DNA of 64,000 nt from Gloeopeniophorella convolvens. Lineage: Eukaryota > Basidiomycota > Agaricomycetes > Russulales. The translations under genes and the position numbers were made by a program. Under the pieces are notes generated by a model, which saw only the letters and a program-made list of their open reading frames with translations, made no database searches and was not told the DNA's origin. The stretch covers positions 1,240,001 through 1,304,000 of the forward strand of contig WTXD01000001.1 in NCBI GenBank assembly GCA_022496205.1, in the 5' to 3' direction. This document shows, piece by piece, positions 30,010-41,002 of the stretch. Every line of letters begins with the position of its first letter. Position 1 is the first letter of the stretch.

Positions 30010-31772
30010 TGAGTCTCGTTGTGGGGGGTCCGGTTTGTCACGACAGTGCCGAATCGACCCGCTGAAGCTTATTGATGGAACACTGACTCGGCATGACCGC
30101 GACCGTGACGCTCATGGCTGCAGCATGCAATATGAGCCACGGCCCGGCTCATTTGCAACTGTCTTCATTTCAACCCCGCGCTCGGGTTAGGTCTTTAGCT
30201 TCGGCAGGAAGCCGACTGGCCACTGACAACACCCCGCGATTCGCAGACATGCAGAACCCTCACTTGAAATTTTCGAGTCTCATGCCTCGTCACCCTTTCG
30301 TGACCTGGTACTGCTAAGCCTTCCAAGACTTGGTCGGTTCTCACTGAGCGCTCTCAGGCGTGCTTCTCTGATCACATTGGTTTACATGACCACATGAGAA
30401 CCGCGCTGCTATCGGACCTTTGAAGCTTGAGCTATTCTGAACGACAGGGCCGGTCGAACGCGAATGTAAGGCGGTCCCGAACTATCAACTCTAAGCAACT
30501 TACCACACGGTAACGGATCAATATCGCTTCGCTCTCAGCTTGGACGGGCCTTCTTCCCAAGCTCGCCTTCTTCCCAAGCTTCTACATGTGCTTTAGCACT
30601 TCCTGGCCACCGGAACTCTCCACTTGTGTCACATACACTCTGGTAACTCCTCTTGACTTCCGCATAATCACAATACCCGAGGACCCTCTGCGCCGATGCG
30701 CTCGTGCAGCGAATGGACATATGGCGTGGGGTCTGCGTCACCCCGTTCTCATTTCAGGCATCTTGTTGCTATGGCGGAGACTGCCAGTAACTCAAAACTC
30801 GCTCCATTTTTCCACGTATGTGACGGATGTGTCATCCTGCTTGCAATAGCTCTGCACTTGGGCAAGGGTTGTTCTGCCGCCCATTCGGCTTGTACGTACT
30901 TTTGGCGATTCTCATAACAGTATTCTATAGGGATGATTTCACTCGTGGCTGACTATGAGTCTCGCCCATGAGCTGTCCATGTCAGGCTGCACTTATTGCC
31001 GGCCACCGGTCATCTCGCGACGTACGGAGATGGCAGTCATCCTTACCCTCCCGGTGTATTTGGTTTGATCGCACCAGATCCCGATGGGAAGATAAGTACA
31101 ACCAGATGACTCGCCCTCATCCCGGCGACCCGACCCGTTGTGGCGGGCATCTCTATGCAAGCCAGCTTTGCACATCACACTGTAGGGCTTCCATACGGTC
31201 AATCAGGATCGCGGTCTCTTGTTCATTCGGCCACTATGAAGGCCACTCCATCAATACGCCACACGAAACAGTGCCGTTAGGTGCTGTGTAGACCTCACTA
31301 ACCTGAGTGTGCAGCTTCAATGAAGACGTACCATAGCCCTCCTTACCACATTGATTAGCATCGTATGCTTGGCATCCAGTGGGTCGGCGCTTCTTGACAG
31401 GATACGTAGTACCTTATACCAGATGCGTCGCGCCTTCCTCGATTTCCTTACAAGTATTGTCTTTCCTTTCCTCGCACACTCTGCTTGACAGCTCGGAATG
31501 CAGCCGGTGTTGAGGCTCCGATATCAGGATGGGCAATATCCGAACAGGGGTATCATCGGCGCATGCGTGCTTTGGATGAGCCAATCGCCCTACGTTTTGC
31601 CTCAATGCGCGATGCACCCCATTGTTGATCACGAGCTGCAGTCTCAGAGATGGGCCCTCGAGGCGCGGCAGCCGTGAACCTGATGGGGAGAACCCCATAT
31701 CGGGGTTAGGGCTTCCGAAACACATCCTCGAGCTGTCCCACGGCAGACTCCCGAGGATCACAACCACGATCG
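30010..31772. other. 1.8-kb intergenic region, divergent promoters
   Basis: This spacer lies between the MoaA start (-) and the GT64-like start (+). No ORF has a recognisable domain or consistent splicing. Composition is near 50% GC, lower than in neighbouring genes. It should contain both promoters; no clear TATA box was found next to either start. A short unrecognised gene cannot be excluded. Confidence 0.4.
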
Positions 31773-33562
31773 ATGTTTGGTCTGAAGGGGACCGCCGCCA
31801 CGATCTCCCCGCTGCCCCCTGCACGCTGTACAGCTCTGTCTGTCCTCTTCCTGATTGTTGCATTCATACTTGGCTCTGCGTCAGTCCGTGGTCCGCATCA
31901 ATGGTCTCGGTTCTGGGGTATACGTCCTCTGTTTGACCCTTCAAATCAGAATCGCATTGAAACGCAGCCACCGTTACCACCAAGTTCTTATCTCAAGAAT
32001 GCACGAGTGCAGCAGCTCAAAAATCTCCACGCACACAGGGATGCTCCGGGATCTGTAGCGGATACGACGGCCGTCGTGCTCAACTGGTCGCGATTTCAGA
32101 ACGTCCAGCGTATCGCGTCTCTTCTTTGTGGATCTAACTTGAACGCAATCGTGAAACACGTTGTCGTGTGGAACAACAATCCGCAGTCTCTGGTATACGC
32201 TGTGGGCCATATACTCTCTCGTGACTGTCGCTCCGCCAATACGTTGCCAGGACTTTTTGCCGACCACTTGCTCAGAAGAGAAATTGCAGATCGTCAATTC
32301 TCCGGAAAACTTGTATTTTCATGCGCGTTTTTTGGCGTGTGCTCAATCAAGCACCGCGTACTGCTTCACACAAGTAATCACTCCTTCTGCTTCGTTTGAT
32401 TCTGCTCATTCAGGGCTGCAGGACGATGACTATCTCGTCCTGCCCGAGATCATCGAAACTCTCCACGCACGTATCACGGCCCTTGAGCGGCCATCTGCCC
32501 TGCATCTGCTTCCTCCCCATGAGCGCCTGTCGAGCGACCTGCGGGCCGTGTACTCGAGCAATGGCACCCTTCACACGTCATTCGCGTGGTTAGGACACGG
32601 TACTATGATGACACGTTCTCTCGCTTCGGAGTTTCTATCACTATTGCAACTCATGGATGCCACGGACGACGAGCTGAAGATGGCCGACAACTACTTCGCT
32701 ATATTGAGGAACACACCACCAGAGATTTGGTTTGATCAAGGCATTGAATTGGGCGGTGGTCAGGCTTTCACTGTGGGTCTTGAGGGCCACGAAAGAAATA
32801 AGAAGCATATCGTCAGTGTCCGATGTTCCTTTTGGAATACCGGGGAAATTTGACGCTTCCGTAGCTCAGGGCATGCTACTACCTTGACAGTCTTCTGAGT
32901 TGCGATGGCACAGACTGCGGCAAGAAAATGACAGACAGGAATATTCCCTTCATTTCACCGAGCAGCGAGACCGGTACGCCCAAGCAAACACTCGACTTGG
33001 CGGCTTGCTTTGGCCGCCCATGTTTATTCGAAACTACGATCCCACTGCTCCCAGAAAGCATAGTGCACTCTCGCGACCGTGCCCAAGATTTACTGGCATT
33101 GGAAGAGGATAATCTACGGGCCCTTGGAGAAGACAATAAGATTCATTACTTGTCATATCCCCCTTCGTTTGCTGTTGATGGTCGACCGGATACTGCGTTC
33201 CGAAGCTTTCAAAGTAAGTTCATACTTCTCATCAGATGTCCTTTCTGGACTTCTAATCGCCAAATAGATGCGGTTCAAGACAATGCCATAACACTAGACA
33301 TGCTGCGTGATGTATGTGTTGGTCACTCTCACATTCAGATCGCGTTACTGGTAGACGGTGCTACCGAGGGTATTCTTCGTGCCTGCACGTTCCAGACATC
33401 GATCGATGGCGATTCATGGGTGAGTTCGGTCTTGGTGCCGGTTTCCATATGCTCATGGGAAAATTAAGAACACGCTCCGTGATGAACTCACTTGTGTTCA
33501 CGTTGACATGACAGGAGACCAGATTCTGGAGTGTAGTGTTGGAGCTGATGGGTCTGGGTTAG
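31773..33562 (+). CDS. Type II membrane protein, GT64/exostosin-like glycosyltransferase
   Basis: Six exons (31773-32192, 32251-32373, 32422-32811, 32865-33213, 33268-33419, 33515-33562) join in frame to 493 residues. A single N-terminal anchor (ALSVLFLIVAFILGSASV) follows a short cytosolic stretch, as in Golgi glycosyltransferases. The lumenal part has VVLNWSRFQNVQRIASLLC, HVVVWNNNP, then CFTQDDDYLVLPEII with a DxD metal/nucleotide-sugar motif, and an inserted SFAWLGHGTMMTRS..NYFAI region. These resemble the GT64 domain of exostosins and plant or fungal relatives. The C-terminal 200 residues look like a separate domain of unknown role. Acceptor and donor are unknown. Family call is moderate; the gene model is well supported by intron phases. 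Confidence 0.7.
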
Positions 33563-33970
33563 GGCCGTCAGGCCAGGGTGCAAGGTACTTCAGAGCAATC
33601 CTTACGGAAGATAAGGAGGCGAAGTGGGCTGTATATGAAATGTGGGTGCGGGGCTATGAGGACTAGACATATGGAGCTCGCATGGCTTGGATTTGCGTTC
33701 ATTGACTACCCTAGTACACTGTCTGCGGCCCTTGGTTAGGGTTGCTGGTGCCCTGGCTGGTGCCACACTGGATTGTGCGGTTGTCGCGCGGCGGGCCGTT
33801 GCGGTGGAATCCGGAAACAATCAGATCATGAGCTTACGTCAGAGGAGGCGGCGCGGACGAACCGACCGCGCTCCCGCGACAGGTCCGCTGTTGCCCCACA
33901 CCGCAACCACTCCTTTCCTCCGCCCACACCATCCCTCCTGACCCCCGCTTTCTGCTCTGAGCACACATTC
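33563..33970 (+). other. Intergenic region before NIPSNAP
   Basis: A 408-bp spacer separates two plus-strand genes. Its right end (33900-33965) is pyrimidine-rich, fitting a promoter and 5' leader. No coding sequence is evident. Confidence 0.45.
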
Positions 33971-35208
33971 ATGCTTCCGCGTATAGTTCCCGCGTTGCTG
34001 CGTCCCGCCTTCCCCGGCGCGCGACGCGCTATTTCCGTACAGGTACCTGCCTCGCCCCGCGCCAGACGCCGCGCGCTGACAGTCTCGGCCGTCCGCGCGC
34101 AGTCCATCCTGCACGGTTCACCAGAGGCCAAAGAGGCCGGTGACCTTGAAGTGCAGCAGCACTCACGTCTCATCGCGCGTGGAAAGTACCTCCACGGTAT
34201 CGAGAGTGCGTCTCGCTGCAAGTATCATGCGCCAATCAATCCGCTCACACTCTGCATGTAGTCCACCGGGTCAAGCCGGATAGCGTCGAGGAATACAAGA
34301 AAGCCGCGTATGGTTTCAATGTTTGTCGCACTCGCGCCGTAATTGCTCATCATATATAGCGAACAATATTATACCGGGTTGCGGGATGATCCGTCTCTTC
34401 GTGTTAAACTTTCCGGCAGCTTTGAAGGCGTTGTTGGTGAACAAGATACCTTCTGTGCGTGATGTTTTCTCATTCACTGGTGGATTGCTCAAGGTGTGCG
34501 CAGATCACATCATTGAATACGAGAACCACGCCGGCTATGACGATGCTTGGAAGAGGATCCCTGGTTCGAAGGTTTGCTTCCTGCACGCCTGAGTTTCACG
34601 GCTACTGACACCTCTTGATTCAGCATGAGAAAGCACAGAATGCGTTGCGCCCTTTCCTGCGGTCTCGTGCCACCCAACTGGCCCAGGAGTTCGCATTCTT
34701 GCCAACCTCTCCACCCCATGAAGAGGGCGGCATCTTTGAGTTGAGGGCATACCAGCTTAACCCCGGTACACTACTCGAGTGGGAGTCAACCTGGTGCGCA
34801 TTTCCTCCGCCTGCAGTGTGTGGTGTGTTTGACGGAGTGCGGACATAGGCGGAGGGGCATTGAGGCACGCAGGCAGTTCGTGCAACCCGTCGGCGCGTGG
34901 TATGCACAGGTTGGCCGGCTGCACCAGGTTTATCACCTCTGGCAATACCCGTACGTACTGTAACTCCGCCTTAAGTCCTCGCCGGTTGTTGACAAAGTTC
35001 ACCACCGATTATGCAGAAACCTCGAGACGCGTAAGGAAATGCGTGAGAAGGCGTGGCAGGTAGACGGCTGGTCAGACACTGTGCACAAGGTGCGTAATCA
35101 TCTGGGTCTCATAAGCTTTCTTGGCTGATTGGCTGGCAGACTTCTCAACTCGCGAAATCGATGGATTCATTCATTCTGACACCGCTCCCCTTCAGCCCAC
35201 TCAAGTGA
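33971..35208 (+). CDS. NIPSNAP-family mitochondrial protein
   Basis: The start MLPRIVPALLRPAFPGARRAISV is Arg-rich and acid-free, a likely mitochondrial targeting peptide. The body contains HRVKPDSVEEYKKAAY and LEYENHAGYDDAWKRIPGS in the first NIPSNAP domain. The second includes EGGIFELRAYQLNPGTLLEWESTW, VGAWYAQVGRLHQVYHLWQYPNLETRKEMREKAW, and ends PLPFSPLK. The paired ferredoxin-like domains and the LWxYxxLxxRxxxR pattern are typical of NIPSNAP. Fungal members are mitochondrial proteins of unsettled function; animal ones help mark damaged mitochondria. About seven short introns interrupt the gene. The middle exons (34320-34480) are less certain in phase. Confidence 0.85.
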
Positions 35209-35718
35209 TTGTCAATATAGGGGATCATCTGCTGCCAAGTCGCTAAACGGGGATCTCGTTTGGACTATTAATCTGTGTACACTTACATCAGACCTTTGTC
35301 AACACTCATTCTTGCACATCTCGAATTCAACTACGTGCATTACTGCAGTGTCGACGTCTTGAGTCTATGGATGAGTAGAATCTGTGATCATCGATCTATC
35401 AGCAGATTCGGATACCTCCAGGCCATGCTCTTAAATCACCGCGCGCATTGCTTTGAGGGAATCCCTCTTGGGAAACACGGTCGAGGCTCGAGCAGCGTCG
35501 GACACATGAGCGTCGGGCGCGTGACTTGACCAACGCGTGGTCATGACATCGCCGAATCACGCAGCCGCTCCATCTCACGCGTCTTGATAATCCACCTTGC
35601 GCAGGCTTACTATCAGTTATCCTACTGAGTCCGTCTTCGCCCTTATTTAAGGCTCCCTCGACCTGATCTTTCACGAAAAGAACCCTCATATTCCATCTCT
35701 TCTCTAACCACCCGAACA
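35209..35718 (+). promoter_or_regulatory. Intergenic region and promoter of the glutaredoxin gene
   Basis: This 510-bp spacer has a TATTTAA element near 35644, about 75 bp before the ATG at 35719, followed by a CT-rich leader. The left part should include the 3' end of NIPSNAP. No ORF looks coding. Confidence 0.5.
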
Positions 35719-36252
35719 ATGTCTTCCACCAAGGAATTCGTCGATGTATGCACTCAATATCCGAATCTCCCCGCCCGGCTTCCCACTGATATCTTGCCCT
35801 CAGAAACTCGTAGCTGAGAACCAGGTCGTCATCTTCTCCAAGTCCTGGTGCCCGTATTGCAAGAGGGCCAAGGCGCTCTTCGCCCAGACCTACACTGACG
35901 CTAAGGTCGAGATCGTTGAGTACGCACATACGCATACATCCGCCTCCACATGTATCGACGATTCTGCGTAGGCTCGATGAAAGGTCAGATGGGGGCGCAG
36001 TGCAAGACTACCTCCTCGAGAAGACCAGCCAGAGCAGCGTCCCGAATATATTTATTAGTATGTGCCCGGTTATACGCACAACACAACATACTCTGACACG
36101 CGATCGCGCTATCTTCAGAGCAGCAGCACATTGGAGGTAAGTGCTGATTCGGCAGCCACGCCCCGTTTGTTGACGACTCTTGCTATTGGATAGGCTCGGA
36201 TGATCTCTATGCCCTTCACGAGGAGGGTGGGGTTCAGCCCCTCCTCAACTAG
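35719..36252 (+). CDS. Dithiol glutaredoxin
   Basis: Five exons (35719-35745, 35804-35919, 35972-36057, 36119-36136, 36194-36252) give a 101-residue protein. Motifs are VVIFSKSWCPYCKRAKALF with the CPYC active site, SVPNIFIKQQHIGGSDDLYALHEEG with the cis-Pro TVP-like strand, and the glutathione-binding GGSDD. This is a class I cytosolic glutaredoxin that reduces protein or glutathione mixed disulfides using GSH. The fourth exon is only 18 nt and encodes most of KQQHIG. There is no targeting peptide. Confidence 0.93.
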
Positions 36253-36549
36253 TGTCATCTGAGCTGTTTGAATCGGATGCATTCCCACAGATTTGTACGA
36301 TAGTCATGGTTCTCGGACATGAAGCAATCTTGTGAGCAGTCCTATGATCCCGGAAGACCGCGTCAAAAGTGCCGCTCTCGTGTGTGGCGCCCTGCCCCTG
36401 GAGCCTGCGACGGTGACATACACCGGTACGGAATAACGTGCGTCATGAAAACCCTGAGTTTTTCACAAGGGTCCAATGCATTACTATAAGCTTAATCACA
36501 AGCGCCTTGGGCATCTAAAACATATATAAGCGCCGACATATGAGAGGTG

Positions 36550-39189
36550 TTAGGTGGCGCTCTGGATATCCGAGTCTCCGTCGTCTCCGTCTCTAAGGTC
36601 CTCGAGGCGCCTCGCGTTAGGCGTCGGAGGAAGCTCGCTCAACTCGACGAGGGCCATGTTCAACTTCGCTGCCTCGGTCTTCCACGGGATCGCCTCAACT
36701 TCGCGCCCGAGCTCCTTCAGACGAACGACGACGTCCATGAGAAGCCGCGTGAGAAGCTGCTCGCGGGCGAGGCGCTCGCCGTCCGTCCGCTGCTTGTGCA
36801 CTTGCACAGCTTCTTTTGCATGTTCGAGCGCCTCTTCTGTGCCTGCACGGCAAGCAGACGCGAGCCGGAGCGCGGCGACCAGGGCGTGCGCATGCTCGTC
36901 CGGTCTCTGTGTCCACAGGCGTCGGTAGATGTCCGCGGCCTCCACGGCGGACGGTGCAGCCTGCGCGGGCTGCCCCGCGGCGCGGAGCTGCGTCGCAACA
37001 ACCACCAGGACGGCGCCAAGCGGCTCAGCATCGTGCAGCGCAGCCGCGCGGAAGAGGACGGCCGCCTCTTGGGCAATGTCAAATACGTCGGCTTCAGCGC
37101 CGTCGGCGGCCGTACGGAGTTGCACGAGGTGCGCGAGCGCCTCGGCGAGGTGACGGACGAAGACTTGTGGCGCCGATGCGTGCAGCATACGGAGGAGCCC
37201 CACCGCTTCTTCGGCGCTCTTGCGTGCCTCCCAGGTAAATCCTGCATCTTCTAGGTGCCGCGCGGATAGTATAAGCGCCTTGGCAAGGGAGATTGTGAGG
37301 GCTGGGCGCTCAGAAACGAGCGCGCGCAGATGCCTTGTAGCGTGCACACTTGCGACATATGCAGACTTGTCCCCAAGCGCGGAGAGAGCATTGGCTTTGA
37401 TGAGAAGGGCGCTTGCAAGGGCTGGGCGAGAGTCTGCAACGCCCACCAGAGCACGCGCTGTCGTGATCGCCCCATGCGCTGCAGCGAGCGCCTCCTGGTA
37501 ATTGCCTCCGTTCACAAGGAGATGCGCAAGAGAGGCTTGAGCTAACGCCAAGTAATGTTTCAACTCGGGCTTGTCTTCTTCCGCACTCTCCAAAATCTCC
37601 ACTGCTTCTGATGCAGCGGCCTTCGCTTCCAGCTTCATCCCCGCGGCGTTGAACACGAGTGCCTGAGCATGCAGCGCGTTCGCGAGGCGGACTCCGTGCA
37701 GCATGGGGTCTTCGCGACAATGCTGTACACCTTCCTGCGCGGCGTTCGCGGCGTTGTCCAACCGTCCCAAACCAGCTAGCAGCCTCGCTTCAAGAGAGAG
37801 AACCGTGGCCAGATCACGGCGGTGCGCGTCCCTGACCGTGTGGTACAGATTGAGGCGAATTTGCAAAGCCCAGGAAGCGACTGTATGTGCATAGGTGTAC
37901 ATGCACAGGTCCTCGAGGGACTGTGCGAGATCGAATAGCGCGCTCGTCGCGTGGATACTTGGTTTCTGCAAGTCTGAGCGTCCCACGTAATCGAAGAGGT
38001 CCGTCGCGCGTTTGAGGGCTGCTTCCCAGCTGTCACCGCATACCGCGACCGGGTATGACGAATTTAGTGCTACCGGCTGAAACTGCTCTTGTGGCTGAGG
38101 GCAGAGGTCGGGCGGGGTAAAGTCCGCAGTTTGCATCAGCAGGCGGATCTCGAGCCTTCGTAATTCCAACTTGAGATGGCTCCTGCTGGGCTTGTGAATA
38201 TTCTAACATAATAACTCGTCAGCGCACGGGGTGCAGCGGGCACGGCGGCGGCGGAGATGCTATACCTGGTTGGGGGGTGGATTGACGTTACGAGACATGG
38301 TGGCATGCCGGTCGTCGGGGCTCTGCCGGACTTGCTGCTCCAGATGGGAGCCCGCACGCTCTTGAACATTATGCCGCATCTCAGTTAGGATAGCGTGCCA
38401 ATCCTTGGGATCGTCCGACGCCCACTTGTCGTGTTCTGAGTGCAACTTCGCCGTCGCTACCGCCGGCCTCAGTGATGGCCACTTGGCGAGGAACACGGCC
38501 ATCTTCGAACTGTTCATTTGTTTGGAGCGCTGCTGGCCTTTCCGTGGGTGTTCGAACCGTTCTTCGATTTCCATAGACAAGCCAATTGGCCTCCCGGATC
38601 CCCGAGAACTGAGGCTAGACTCCTCCGATCGTGATCCTGTCTCCCGGCCATTCTTGCGTTGTCCGACGGCGACCTAATGGGTATAAAATATGTGTGGAAT
38701 GTCCTAAACAAGGACAGGAAGGTTTACCTCAAGGTTTTCGTGTACCAAATGTATCCTCTCCAAAAGACGCGCTCCCTCACGCTCCGACGACTTTGCTGTA
38801 AGCCACTTTGGAAGGACGGCGATGAGGCGCTGGAGCCCTTTCTTGGAAGAGCGGTGCTGGTATTCTGCCAGAGTCAGGCTGAGGTCTCTATAAATCCGAG
38901 CGATTAGTTAGAGCGCGCACAGATGAATTCGGGTCTGGCAGAGCACCTTTGGGCATCATTCATGGCCGAGTCATCCATCTCAACTTTAGGTGTTTGGACA
39001 AGCTCGACCAGGTGAGCAAGTTCCTGAGAGGCCTTCTGCCATGTTTGTTGGGGGTGTTTACGGCTAGCTATAGGCTACTGTCCTCAATTTCGACGTCCCG
39101 CATGACACAGAATCTCTAGGACTTACCGTAACGAGCTCCTGGATCTCGCGGATTAGAGCAACGACCTCGTCAGTGCGAGGCACAGTCAT
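36550..39189 (-). CDS. TPR-type helical repeat protein
   Basis: The minus-strand gene has a short first exon (MTVPRTDEVVALIREIQELV), then exons encoding WQKASQELAHLVELVQ and LAEYQHRSSKKGLQRLIAVLPKWLTAK. A polar linker and a 520-residue last exon follow. The last exon is made of tetratricopeptide-like units (for example AHTVASWALQIRLNLYHTVRDAHRRDLATVLSLEARLLAGLGRLDNAAN..EG), so a superhelical scaffold is expected. No enzyme domain is seen. Similar TPR proteins are numerous in Agaricomycetes and their roles are mostly unknown. The first intron is one base out of phase unless CC at 39126-39127 is CCC, in line with the homopolymer losses elsewhere. Its 3' end is 297 bp from the convergent glutaredoxin gene. 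Confidence 0.7.
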
Positions 39190-41002
39190 GTTGAAGGGGC
39201 GCACAAGTAAGAAGAGAAGACAAAGACACCAAGTGTAGTGCACATTTTGACCCCAGGCAACGTGTAGCGCAGCGTGCGTGGCGCTGTGCGGAGGCGAATA
39301 TCTGCCTCCGAATAGTAGTACAACAGCCACTCTCCCCTAATAAAAACCATGCGAAGATGCACGGGCAGGCGCGGGTAAGTTCACAGATGGCAAGCTGGCA
39401 GGAAGCTATCACACTTCACAGCCGGAGGGACTAGTACATATTACGCCGCACAGACAGCATTAGTCCAGGCCTCCACAGGACACGCTGAAGTGGGCAGGAA
39501 AGCGGTGCACGGCGTGCAATTGAACGGGGTGTCCAGGTGTAGGTATTTGGGTTCTCGGCTTCTCACGTTGGTCAACCCCCTAACATGGAAGTGCCTTTGC
39601 ACCCTGACATTCCGGTTGCCTCAGGTACAAGGTTTTTTTCCCCAGGACGAGTGGTAAGTGCCCGGAGCCCTCTTGCGCTATGCTGCCGGCAGCGCCACAA
39701 AATCCGATTTGACATTGCCTGTTGGCTCGGGGTATGGGGGACCGCCGAGTATCTGACAGAGCGAGAGGCTGTGCGACGCCGTACGCGCTCTGTTTCAAGG
39801 GCGGGGGGATAGCGTACATGCCGCGGTGTCGTAAAGGCATGGGAGGAACTTTGCGCAATTCGAAGGTGCACGACTTCGCCGCATGCACCGACAGGCACCG
39901 ACTGACAAAGCGCGCGGCAACGGCCGCACGCAATCGCGATCCAACGTTTGTAGGGTGGCGCCGGCCGACCTGCTTTGCTTTGCTTGGCAAGGAACCTGAG
40001 TCAGGGCCACCCACCTTGGCCGCTGCGGGATCCAACCTCCTCCTCCGACGTCGCAACCCTCTTAGAGTTTGACACCAGGATGCTTCCGAAGTCTGAGCAT
40101 GTCCCTGGCAGTGCCTTGCTCAGCGGAGGCAGCCAGTATGACCACCGGCGGCGGAAAAGCGCAAGTGACTCGATCACACCGCGCTCACGTCCGCCGCAGC
40201 TGGCTGTCCAACCCGGGCTTCTCATCACCGAGAGCGGCTCAAGTATGATTCTACAAGGAGTGCTGTACTTGGAGCCATTGAGTTTAACACTTGTATCAAA
40301 GGTCATATATCACGAATTCATGTCAGCCTTTCATGTCACTATGAATTGTTAGGAATGACTCGGCAATACTAGGACTTCAATAAAATTAAAGTTCTTTCGT
40401 GCGTCACGGTGTAGCACTACAATCATGCAAGAGCTGGCAATAACAATCTACTATTCCCCCGGCATCACGTCACCCCGCGCGCATGTCCTCGGAGCCCTCC
40501 CCGCACTCGCTGCAGGCTCTCCTTCCTCCATCAGTGTTGCGCGCGCGCAGTTTTCGAGCGTGCGCAGCACCCAATATGACCATTCCTATTATGCTGAACA
40601 GCAGTATAGAAGGGCCGACCTACAACGCCCCACGTCGGTTCTGCGTCGTTCATTCAACGTATAACCTGCAGTACACGAGTGCTCGAATCCTGTCCAACGA
40701 ATTTTGAATCTTAAGGAACATCCTTCGGTGAATGTTTGGTCGCGCGCACAGGTTGTAAATAGCAACGAATGCATCGCTGTACATAAGATGTTCAAGTAGG
40801 CAGCCTGCGTCACTAATATTCCAACTTTACTTTCCATCAAGTAACCTGCCGCCACGTAGCCGTATGGGAGACCTGGCATACAAGCCTCTTATATGGGCTG
40901 GCCAGTGTGCGACGACTATTATACCTGCTCGTACACTAGATGGTATCACAATTAAATACATCCAAAAGATATACCAAGTCCATAGATCATGGCACTATCT
41001 AT
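39190..41002. other. 1.8-kb intergenic region
   Basis: This region runs from the TPR gene start (-) to the lipase stop (-). There are several open stretches on both strands (such as 39580-40056 minus) with high Arg/Pro content and no conserved motif, which look like chance ORFs in GC-rich DNA. The first 200 bp should hold the TPR gene promoter. No repeat or RNA gene was recognised. Confidence 0.4.

Noticed and set aside
36547..37254. 235-codon plus-strand frame
   Set aside because: It is antisense to the TPR exon, whose helical repeat pattern is clear on the minus strand.
39580..40056. 158-codon minus-strand frame in the lipase/TPR interval
   Set aside because: Its start is a run of Arg codons in GC-rich DNA; it has no conserved block and overlaps opposing ORFs of equal quality.
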